Below are positions 1-5,668 of a DNA stretch of 7,614 nucleotides, piece by piece; position 1 is the first letter of the stretch, and every line of letters begins with the position of its first letter. A program made the translations under genes and the position numbers. A model generated the notes under the pieces. The model made no database searches. It was given only the letters and a program-made list of their open reading frames with translations, and was not told the origin of the DNA. The stretch is taken from contig DDXB01000060.1 in NCBI GenBank assembly GCA_002347405.1, positions 12,412 to 20,025 on the forward strand. Direction: 5' to 3'. This stretch comes from Rhodocyclaceae bacterium UBA2271. Lineage in GTDB: Bacteria > Pseudomonadota > Gammaproteobacteria > Burkholderiales > Rhodocyclaceae.

Positions 1-7
1 ACCTCAA

Positions 8-25
8 GGAGACGCTGATTAATTC
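8..25 (+). repeat. Possible terminal inverted-repeat remnant of an IS5-like element
   Basis: The stretch GGAGACGCTGATTAATTC has the look of an insertion-sequence end and reads inward toward the transposase fragment at 69-190, which is the expected orientation for a left end. A related motif, GGAAGCGCTGAATAA, occurs at 4527-4541, matching at 12 of 15 positions. The opposite end and a target-site duplication are not visible. The identification is inference from shape, orientation and this one partial match. Confidence 0.35.
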
Positions 26-31
26 ATAATC

Positions 32-61
32 TGTCGTTGCGAGCGCAGTGAAGCAATGACA
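32..61. repeat. Short palindromic interspersed repeat
   Basis: TGTCGTTGC (32-40) and GCAATGACA (53-61) form a 9-bp inverted repeat with one G-T type mismatch around a 12-base centre, GAGCGCAGTGAA. The core resembles the widespread family of genomic palindromes of the form GTCATTGCGAGCGNAGCGAAGCAATGAC found in many bacterial genomes. It sits inside decayed insertion-sequence sequence, between the end-like motif at 8-25 and the broken transposase at 69. Only one copy is present in this window, so its repeat status rests on the resemblance. Confidence 0.6.
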
Positions 62-68
62 ATAAATG

Positions 69-190
69 AACGTGAGGCGTGACCTTGCGCTCGCGACAGG
101 CGGCGTTGAAATCGGCCGTGTCGTAAGCCTTGTCCGCAACCACCGCCTTGGCGTGGCTACCCGGCACGCTGTCGAGCATGACCAGCGCTG
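69..190 (-). pseudogene. Fragment of IS5/IS4-superfamily DDE transposase
   Basis: About 40 codons on the minus strand read VVADKAYDTADFNAACRERK followed by VTPHV. This matches the conserved region around the second catalytic aspartate of IS5-type DDE transposases, where ADKAYD or GDKGYD is followed by a stretch ending in VTPHV. The fragment has no own start, no first catalytic Asp and no C-terminal Glu. It begins directly after the stop codon of the diguanylate cyclase gene and ends at about 69, where the sequence turns into the palindrome at 32-61. It is therefore a relic with both ends missing. The open frame around it (24-245) only extends by chance into the cyclase gene on one side and the palindrome on the other. 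The exact IS name cannot be assigned from this length. Confidence 0.8.
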
Positions 191-195
191 ACCGC

Positions 196-1128
196 TCAGT
201 GCGCTGCAATGCGATAATTGTTCTTGCCTGCGTACTTGGCCTCATACAAGGCCAGATCTGCGCTTTTCATCAGCGTCTCCCCCGCTTCACCATGGGTGGG
301 ATAAATACTGGCACCGATGCTGACGGTCATGCTCACGTCGCTGTCTTGAATTCGATAGGGTTGCGACACGGCCTGGATCACTTTTGACGCCAGCTTGGCC
401 ACATCGTCGGCATGACTTAACTCCCACAACGCGATCACGAATTCGTCACCCCCCAGGCGCGCCACCGTGTCCTCTTGGCGCACCGCGGCCACCAGGCGCG
501 CGGCGACCTGGCTCAGCAGCGTGTCGCCCGCGGCGTGGCCCAATGTGTCGTTAACCTGCTTGAACCCGTCCAGATCCAGATACATCACCGCCATCGCGCG
601 CTTGTTCCTGTGCGCATGGGCGATGGCCAACGCAAGCCGGTCCATTAACAACCGTCTATTCGGCAGCCCGGTCAGCGCGTCGTGCAACGCCAGGGATTCC
701 ATCTCGCGGCCGTAATCCGCGAATTGCTTGTACAACAGCCGCACTTCCAGCATGTTGTGAATGCGCGTTCTGGCTTCCAAGATATCAAATGGCTTGCTGA
801 TGAAATCCTTCGCGCCAGAGGTGAGTGCCCGCAGCTTGTGGTCCGGTAGCGCCGTGATCACCAGGATCGGCAGGTAGCCGTCGATTTCGATTTCCTTCAA
901 CCCTTCCATCACCTGGAAGCCATCCATGCCGGGCATCTGCAGGTCGAGCAGAATCAAGTCGTAGTGATTGTCGCGATGCAAAGCGTAGACGGCATGCGGA
1001 TCGAGCGTCGTCGTAATGCAGCGATAGCCGGCGTCACACAGCATTTGCTCCAGCCACAGCACATTGGCTTCCTGATCGTCAACGATCAGAATGCTGGCAT
1101 CAAGAATGTCCGCGGCACTCAACATCAT
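196..1128 (-). CDS. Response regulator with GGDEF domain (diguanylate cyclase)
   Basis: This 310-aa cytoplasmic protein should make cyclic-di-GMP from two GTP under control of a receiver domain. The REC domain spans about residues 12-128: acidic pair D17/D18, phosphoacceptor D62 in LLDLQMPGMDG, T92 and K112 of the KPF motif. A linker with coiled-coil character (about 129-147) leads to a GGDEF domain starting at DALTGLPNRR (150-159), with the LDLDGFKQVND motif (184-194) and an intact GGDEF signature at 226-230. R217xxD220, five residues upstream, matches the inhibitory I-site, so product inhibition is expected. There is no EAL domain and no membrane segment. The ATG overlaps the upstream kinase stop in TAATG and lacks a clear ribosome binding site, which suggests translational coupling. 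The C-terminus (KNNYRIAAH) is complete for a GGDEF domain although transposase debris begins immediately after the stop. Architecture resembles PleD/WspR-type regulators, but with one REC domain. Confidence 0.95.
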   Translation of the reverse strand: MMLSAADILDASILIVDDQEANVLWLEQMLCDAGYRCITTTLDPHAVYALHRDNHYDLILLDLQMPGMDGFQVMEGLKEIEIDGYLPILVITALPDHKLRALTSGAKDFISKPFDILEARTRIHNMLEVRLLYKQFADYGREMESLALHDALTGLPNRRLLMDRLALAIAHAHRNKRAMAVMYLDLDGFKQVNDTLGHAAGDTLLSQVAARLVAAVRQEDTVARLGGDEFVIALWELSHADDVAKLASKVIQAVSQPYRIQDSDVSMTVSIGASIYPTHGEAGETLMKSADLALYEAKYAGKNNYRIAAH

Positions 1129-3716
1129 TAAGGTCCCGGGTCAATTGCACCATTCAACCCTGTTTCCGCAAGTGCCAGCGCCCGATCCAGCGCATCCATG
1201 AACTCGATGATTTTGATCGGCTTGGTGAGGTAGTGGAAGAATCCAGCCTCCAGGCCTTTCTCGATATCGCGTGGCATGGCATTGGCACTGATGGCCAGCA
1301 CCGGGATGTGCGCCGTTAGCGGGTCTTCACGCAGGATTTTCAGCGCTTGAAAACCATTGATGCCAGGCAGGTTGATGTCCATCAGGATCACATCCGGGTG
1401 GTGCGTGCGCGCCAGCGCAAGTCCGCGATGGCCATCGCACGCGCTCAGCATGCGTATATTTGAGTGGCCCTCAATGATTTGCTCGACCAGCATCAGGTTG
1501 GCCGGATTGTCTTCCACATAGAGCAGGGTGCGCAGCACCGCACCTCCCTCGATTTGCGGCGCACACTCTGCGGTCAGGGTATATCCAGCAGCAAATTGTG
1601 GCGTAACGTCGCGGATCAGTTCGATCCAGAATTCACTACCCACGCCAACGGTGCTTGCCACGCCGATAGTGCCGCCCATCAGTTCGACCAGTTGCTTGGT
1701 GACCACCAGGCCAATGCCCGTCCCTTCCTCGCTGCCGGTCTCTTGCCCGAGACGATTGAACGGCTGAAACAACTGTTCCAGCTTTTCCGGAGGCAATCCC
1801 GCACCACTGTCCTTGACACTGATGCGGATGCGGTCCGGAGTGCTCGCGGTGCACTTCACCTCGACCGCTCCGTGCTCGCGGTTGTATTTGACCGCATTGG
1901 AAAGCAGGTTGATCAGAACCTGCTTGACCCGGGTTCGATCGGCATGGGCAAACCAGGTGTGGTCGAAGGGGAGAAAGTTCATCTGGATGCCGCGCAGTCG
2001 CGCCTGCGATTCGATCATGGCCCGGCATTCTTGTATGACGTCGGGCAACGACACCGGTTCTCGCGACAGCGACAGCTTGCCGGACTCGATCACCGCAAGA
2101 TCAAGAATTTCGTTAATCAGTTCCAGCAGGTACCAGCCTGCCTTGGTAATTTCGCTCAACCTGACCCTCTGGGCGGCCGTTGGCGGCGGCGAACCGACCT
2201 CCAGCAACTGGGCGAAGCCGAGGATGGCATTCAGCGGGGTGCGCAACTCATGGCTCATGCTGGACAGGAAATCCGATTTGGCGAGGTTGGCTTTCCCCGC
2301 CACAACCATGGCGCCCTCCAACTCGATGTTCTTGTCCTGCAGCGTCTGATAGAGCTGCGCCCGCTCCTCTTCGACCTGCTTGCGCACGGTAACATCCCGC
2401 AAAATGCCGGTGAAGTAGCGCTGGCCACCCAGCCACATCTCGCTGACCGCCATCTCCAGCGGGAATGTGCTGCCATCTTTGCGGCGGCCGACGACCTCGC
2501 GCCCGAGACCAATGGCGCGCGCCTCATCGCTGGCACTGTAATAATCGAGGGAACCATTGCCCTGGCCCCGATCAAGCTCGGGGATCAGCAGGCTGAGTTT
2601 TTGACCGGTGAGTTCCGCGGCGGTGTAGCCAAACATTTTTTCGGCGGCCGGATTAACTTTCTCGACGATGCCGCCGCGGGCATGGATGGTGATGATGCCG
2701 TCCACCACGGTATTGAGAATAGTCTGGATCAGCGCGGCACTGTCGCGCAAGGCCTGCTGCACTGCATATTCGCCAGTGACATCGCGGAACACCAGCACGG
2801 CACCGATCACCTGACCGTCACGATCGCGAATCGGTGCGCAACTGTCGGCAATATCGCACTCGCTACCGTCGCGGGCAATCAGTACGGTGTGGTTGGCCAG
2901 TCCCTGTATCGTGCCCATGGCCAGGGTCTCGATGACCGGGATCGTGGCGGGTTGCCGGGTTTCCTTGTTGATAATGATAAAAATCTCATCTACCGGGCGA
3001 CCGCTGGCATCCGCCTGCGTCCAGCCGGTGAGCTTTTCGGCCAGAGGATTCAGGAGTGTCACGCACGCTCTGGCATCGGTGGCGATCACGGCATCCCCAA
3101 TGGAGTTGAGCGTGACGGCGAGCTTTTCCTCATTGTCCCGCGCGGTGACGTTGGCCATTTGCAGCTGCGTATTGGTCTCTTCCTGAATCTCGAGCAAATG
3201 TTGGCGCTCGGCTTCAATCTGCTTGCGCGCGGTATTGTCGGTGCCAATCAGCAGGTAGCCGATGATGTCACCTTGAGCATCGCGTAGCGCCGTGACAGAC
3301 ACCACCGCCGGCAAGCGGCTGCCGTTCTTGCAGATGTAGGTCAGCTCGTAAATGTCCTCGATGCCGCGCGAGGCCTTGAACACCAATGCCTCGAAGCCAG
3401 GCGCAATCGGCGTACCAAGCTCGACGCTGAGCGTCGCGGCGCGCGCGACGACTTCCTGCGGGTCGGAAATATCGGCCGGCGTGATTTTGTTAAGAACGTC
3501 GGCGGCCGTGAAACCCAGCATGCGCTCGGCGCCCACGTTGAAGATCTGAATGACGCCCTTGGCATCGGTGGCGATACTCGAAAAATTGGCGCTGTTGAAG
3601 ATCGCGTTCTGCAAGGCGCCCGTTTTAAGCAAGGCTTCCTGACGTTGTAATTCTGCGATGCCCTCCGTCTTGCCAGCATTGTCGGCAAGGGAGGGGGCGT
3701 ATTCTGTTTCAAGCAT
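1128..3716 (-). CDS. Hybrid sensor histidine kinase, three PAS domains and C-terminal receiver
   Basis: This 862-aa protein senses an unknown cue and autophosphorylates. Domains in order: PAS/PAC 1 (about 38-167), a short coiled coil (about 165-200), PAS/PAC 2 (about 198-318), PAS/PAC 3 (about 325-447), a coiled-coil linker, HisKA with H489 in SMSHELRTPLN, HATPase with N-box NLLSNAVKYN (603-612), G1 DSGAG (636-640) and G2 GTGIGL (665-670), and a receiver domain with E735/D736, D780 in LMDINLPGING, S810 and K832. No signal peptide or transmembrane segment is visible, so the sensor is probably cytosolic; PAS ligands cannot be read from sequence. The ATG follows a purine-rich AGAGAGA stretch. 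It is 57 bp downstream of the mini membrane protein gene on the same strand and overlaps the GGDEF gene by one base, so the kinase is the likely upstream partner of that regulator. No Hpt domain is present here. Confidence 0.95.
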   Translation of the reverse strand: MLETEYAPSLADNAGKTEGIAELQRQEALLKTGALQNAIFNSANFSSIATDAKGVIQIFNVGAERMLGFTAADVLNKITPADISDPQEVVARAATLSVELGTPIAPGFEALVFKASRGIEDIYELTYICKNGSRLPAVVSVTALRDAQGDIIGYLLIGTDNTARKQIEAERQHLLEIQEETNTQLQMANVTARDNEEKLAVTLNSIGDAVIATDARACVTLLNPLAEKLTGWTQADASGRPVDEIFIIINKETRQPATIPVIETLAMGTIQGLANHTVLIARDGSECDIADSCAPIRDRDGQVIGAVLVFRDVTGEYAVQQALRDSAALIQTILNTVVDGIITIHARGGIVEKVNPAAEKMFGYTAAELTGQKLSLLIPELDRGQGNGSLDYYSASDEARAIGLGREVVGRRKDGSTFPLEMAVSEMWLGGQRYFTGILRDVTVRKQVEEERAQLYQTLQDKNIELEGAMVVAGKANLAKSDFLSSMSHELRTPLNAILGFAQLLEVGSPPPTAAQRVRLSEITKAGWYLLELINEILDLAVIESGKLSLSREPVSLPDVIQECRAMIESQARLRGIQMNFLPFDHTWFAHADRTRVKQVLINLLSNAVKYNREHGAVEVKCTASTPDRIRISVKDSGAGLPPEKLEQLFQPFNRLGQETGSEEGTGIGLVVTKQLVELMGGTIGVASTVGVGSEFWIELIRDVTPQFAAGYTLTAECAPQIEGGAVLRTLLYVEDNPANLMLVEQIIEGHSNIRMLSACDGHRGLALARTHHPDVILMDINLPGINGFQALKILREDPLTAHIPVLAISANAMPRDIEKGLEAGFFHYLTKPIKIIEFMDALDRALALAETGLNGAIDPGP

Positions 3717-3773
3717 GGGCGATCTCTCTGAAAAGCGTGCAATGGAATCGGGAGACTTGGCCCCGCGAAATGC

Positions 3774-3923
3774 TCACAGAGGCTTGCGTCCACTAATAAC
3801 CCGGAGCAGGATGACCACGAGGGCGATCACCAGAAGAACGTGAATGAAGCCGCCAATGGTGTAGGAGGTGACCAATCCGAGCAGCCACAAAATTAGCAGA
3901 ACAACAGCAATCGTATAGAGCAT
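3774..3923 (-). CDS. Small lmo0937-type (DUF5670-like) membrane protein
   Basis: A 49-aa ORF begins MLYTIAVVLLILWLLGLVTS and ends RVISGRKPL. It has two hydrophobic segments (about residues 4-20 and 25-41) separated by a polar SYTIGG turn, with a short basic tail, so it is most likely an inner-membrane hairpin. Length, the opening MLYTIA, WLLGLVTSYTxGGFIH and the final arginine/lysine-rich tail match the lmo0937 family of roughly 50-residue membrane proteins, whose biochemical function is unknown to me. An AAGGGA ribosome binding site lies 6 nt before the ATG. It is followed after 57 bp by the hybrid kinase gene on the same strand with no clear terminator between them, so cotranscription is possible. 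It is short enough to be omitted by automatic gene callers. Confidence 0.88.
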   Translation of the reverse strand: MLYTIAVVLLILWLLGLVTSYTIGGFIHVLLVIALVVILLRVISGRKPL

Positions 3924-4028
3924 GTTTTATCCCTTCGTACGGCTAACCCAGGCGTTAGACCGTTGTCACTAACAGGCACCACCCGGGGGTCGGGCGGCGA
4001 CTTTACTGAAGAATGATCACCGGCGAAG

Positions 4029-4059
4029 GCCGCTGCCGGACGTGACGTCCGGCAGCGGC
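4029..4059 (-). terminator. Strong hairpin downstream of the BON lipoprotein gene
   Basis: CCGCTGCCGGACG (4030-4042) pairs perfectly with CGTCCGGCAGCGG (4046-4058) across a 3-nt TGA loop, and G4029-C4059 extends the stem to 14 bp. It lies 17 nt after the stop codon of the BON lipoprotein gene (4077-4391), the usual place for a transcription terminator. No run of T follows on either strand, so it is not a textbook intrinsic terminator. It may act with Rho or as a 3' RNA stabiliser. Confidence 0.55.
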
Positions 4060-4076
4060 TCGCGATCAACTATCCT

Positions 4077-4391
4077 TCACTTGATCCGCATGTCGTTCTT
4101 GACGGATTTCACACCACTGACGCCGCGTGCCACCTCGACCGCCTTGTTCGCCGCGGTCTGCGTACTCACGAAGCCACTCAATTGAACCACGCCCTTGAAG
4201 GTCTCGACGTTGATCTCGGCGACCTTCAGAGTGGGCTCGTTGAATATGGCCGACTTCACCTTGGTGGTGATGGCGGTATCGTCGATGTATTCGCCAGTCC
4301 CCGCCTGCTTCGAGGTGGATGCACAACCCACGACGGACACCAGCATAACGGCCAGGAAAAGTGTGGAAAGAAATTTGCTAAGTTGTTTCAT
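4077..4391 (-). CDS. BON-domain lipoprotein
   Basis: This 104-aa protein begins with a lipoprotein signal peptide: basic MKQLSK, a hydrophobic stretch to about residue 20, and lipobox VVGC with the lipidated cysteine at C23. The residue after the cysteine is alanine, not aspartate, consistent with outer-membrane sorting. After a short linker (ASTSKQAGTGEY) a single BON domain fills residues about 37-104: DDTAITTKVKSAIF, then LKVAEINVETFKGVVQLSGF and the final GVKSVKNDMRIK. BON domains are thought to bind phospholipid or membrane surfaces; OsmY and DolP carry two, this one carries only one. The start at 4391 is chosen because AGGAG stands 8 nt upstream and the signal peptide starts there; the frame stays open upstream to 4631 but that extension has no signal-peptide logic. 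A role in envelope stress is inferred from the family only. Confidence 0.9.
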   Translation of the reverse strand: MKQLSKFLSTLFLAVMLVSVVGCASTSKQAGTGEYIDDTAITTKVKSAIFNEPTLKVAEINVETFKGVVQLSGFVSTQTAANKAVEVARGVSGVKSVKNDMRIK

Positions 4392-4526
4392 GGTTGATTC
4401 TCCTGATATAGGGAAAACGGAACTTCCTGATTCGGTTTCAAACAACAAGCACGCGGTGTCGAAACCTGCTTGTAAAGATAGGCAGAATGGCCACTGCCGT
4501 CGGTGCGCTGCCATACATAGCGTTAG

Positions 4527-4562
4527 GGAAGCGCTGAATAAGCCGCCGCATAATTTGGCGGC
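4527..4562 (+). repeat. IS-end-like motif with adjoining hairpin
   Basis: GGAAGCGCTGAATAA (4527-4541) resembles the end-like motif at 8-22 (12 of 15 identical). It is followed at once by GCCGCC (4542-4547), a 9-nt AT-rich loop and GGCGGC (4557-4562). It could be a solo insertion-sequence end, a MITE edge, or chance. No transposase coding remnant follows it. Confidence 0.3.
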
Positions 4563-4637
4563 GCCCTCAAAATGAAACGGGATCGCGACAGAAATGTCAT
4601 TCTTATTGAATGGTTGGCCTTTCCCGCGCATGGAAGC

Positions 4638-4649
4638 GGGGAATTCCCC
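4638..4649. repeat. Perfect 12-bp palindrome GGGGAATTCCCC
   Basis: The 12 bases are fully self-complementary with no loop, so they suit a dimeric DNA-binding protein better than an RNA hairpin. The site lies 247 bp upstream of the BON start and 509 bp upstream of the lipoprotein start. Function as an operator is speculation, and a single palindrome of this size can occur by chance. Confidence 0.2.
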
Positions 4650-5157
4650 TGCATCCTGCTCATTCCGGACACTCCCCTCCCGTCAAAGGTCAGTTCCGCT
4701 AAGCGCGTTTGTTGGTGAAATCCTTCGCTTTCGGCGCAATGCCCCGGAGTCGTTCTCGTTGGCACCTCGGCATCGATGCCTCGCTTTACACATTGCTACG
4801 AACTTTATCGGTCACCCTTGTCGAGAAGATGCCCTTGCAGCAAGCCTTTTTGGACAGCAGTGCGCCTTGTTACAGATTGGCGTTTGATTGCTTGCTGAAT
4901 CGCATGAAATATTGCGCTATGTGCGGTGGGGCACGGAACGGGCCTGTTATTCGGCGTATCTTTTTAGCATTACCTGCAATTACTGCAGCCGCAATACCGA
5001 TACGCATTGATGGGGACGGTGAATATTCCAGCAATCCGTTCGGCGTAGCTTTGCAACCAGCGTTTTCGATGTTCGCTCTCTGGCAGAGTGGTGATCAAAT
5101 CATCAACAAGAGAAAGGATGAGCATCGTATTCAGGACGCCTAACCAGGAGAGTGAAA

Positions 5158-5472
5158 ATGTTTAGGATGCTGATTGTCGCGCCACTTACGGCGCTTCTGC
5201 TCACCGCGTGCGTAGTGGCGCCCGGACCCTACGGCCATGGAATGGTTGTGGCACCAGCACTGCCGCTAATTGTGGAATTAGGCGCAGAGCCATATTACTA
5301 CCATGGTGGATATCACTATTATTACAACAATGACCGCTGGAGCTACTCAAATTCAAGATCTGGTCCTTGGATGGATCTCCCCAGGAGCCACTACCCTAAC
5401 GAGATCAGGCGCAGAGGCGGCCCTGATGACCGGGGCAGAGACCGAGGTCATGACCGCCGTGAACGGAATTAA
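5158..5472 (+). CDS. Small aromatic-rich lipoprotein of unknown function
   Basis: This 104-aa protein starts MFRMLIVAPLTALLLTAC, a short lipoprotein signal peptide with lipobox LTAC and lipidated cysteine C18. The following VVAPGPYGHG leads into a Val/Ala/Pro stretch, then a Tyr/His/Gly-rich core (YYYHGGYHYYYNNDRW), a conserved-looking SRSGPWMDLPRSHYP segment and a tail very rich in Arg, Asp and Gly (RRRGGPDDRGRDRGHDRR). Similar small lipoproteins occur as hypothetical proteins across proteobacteria, without an assigned function that I know of. The ATG at 5158 is preferred to the in-frame GTG at 5152 because AGGAG at 5146-5150 is 7 nt from the ATG but only 1 nt from the GTG. The gene stands about 200 bp ahead of the FecR-domain gene on the same strand. 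The charged tail may contact nucleic acid, cell wall or metal; this is conjecture. Confidence 0.82.
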   Translation: MFRMLIVAPLTALLLTACVVAPGPYGHGMVVAPALPLIVELGAEPYYYHGGYHYYYNNDRWSYSNSRSGPWMDLPRSHYPNEIRRRGGPDDRGRDRGHDRRERN

Positions 5473-5499
5473 CCAGAACCTTACCGTTCCGGTCTGTTA

Positions 5500-5511
5500 G
5501 CAGCTAGCTGC
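5500..5511. repeat. Perfect 12-bp palindrome GCAGCTAGCTGC
   Basis: The sequence is completely self-complementary and lies 27 bp after the aromatic lipoprotein stop and 157 bp before the FecR-domain start. There is no T run, so it is not a terminator. It might be a regulator binding site for the downstream gene, but nothing else supports this. Confidence 0.25.
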
Positions 5512-5578
5512 AACGTGAAAACAGCCCCTGTTCAGTGAATGTTGGTAGTGATTTGCAAGGCACTCCCCAAAGAAGAAG

Positions 5579-5656
5579 TTGAACATCCGGGCCTGGGTCG
5601 GTGCAAGGGTCATCATCGCCGGTGTGTTGCTGTTGGTCATGCGGGCAAATAGTTAA
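5579..5656 (+). CDS. Doubtful 25-codon hydrophobic leader-type ORF
   Basis: A TTG-started frame encodes (M)NIRAWVGARVIIAGVLLLV followed by MRANS and a TAA stop, 12 bp before the FecR-domain start codon. It contains one hydrophobic segment of about 12 residues after a basic start, the layout of a single-pass mini membrane protein or of a signal-peptide remnant. No ATG is available, and although AAGAAGAAG precedes the TTG it leaves no normal spacing for a ribosome binding site. The frame is closed by a TGA at 5549-5551. It may be a small membrane peptide, a decayed gene end, or chance in a GC-rich leader. Confidence 0.22.
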   Translation: MNIRAWVGARVIIAGVLLLVMRANS

Positions 5657-5668
5657 AAGGGGTACACC

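Larger units (their letters stand above)
4392..5157. other. Divergent intergenic region without a supportable gene
   Basis: These 766 bp separate the minus-strand BON gene from the plus-strand aromatic lipoprotein gene and should hold promoters for both; I cannot pick out convincing -35/-10 pairs. Visible elements are an IS-end-like motif plus hairpin at 4527-4562 and a perfect 12-bp palindrome GGGGAATTCCCC at 4638-4649. A plus-strand frame open from 4709 to 5143 (144 codons, TTG or internal ATG starts) ends 14 bp before the lipoprotein start. It has no clear ribosome binding site, no recognisable domain and an odd mixed composition; only a CAMCGG pair of cysteines stands out. I leave it uncalled. 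Confidence 0.5.

Noticed and set aside
196..260. Truncation of the diguanylate cyclase by the adjacent transposase debris
   Set aside because: The GGDEF domain ends with the normal ALYEAKYAGKNNYRI segment before the stop, so the catalytic domain appears complete.
1464..3287. A 607-codon open frame on the plus strand, opposite the hybrid kinase
   Set aside because: It is antisense to a fully recognisable PAS/HisKA/HATPase/REC gene. The protein shows no domain and has the compositional look of a GC-rich codon-bias shadow.
4392..4631. N-terminal extension of the BON protein starting at 4631
   Set aside because: The extension would bury a strong lipoprotein signal peptide inside the protein, and AGGAG is correctly spaced for the ATG at 4391.
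4709..5143. A 144-codon plus-strand frame ending just before the aromatic lipoprotein gene
   Set aside because: It has only a TTG or internal starts, no clear ribosome binding site, no recognisable domain and no family resemblance. The CAMCGG cysteine pair briefly suggested a zinc-ribbon NUDIX start, but the rest does not follow that family.
5472..5493. Possible hairpin terminator after the aromatic lipoprotein gene
   Set aside because: The stem is 7 of 8 pairs with a mismatch and there is no T run after it, so it is too weak to call.
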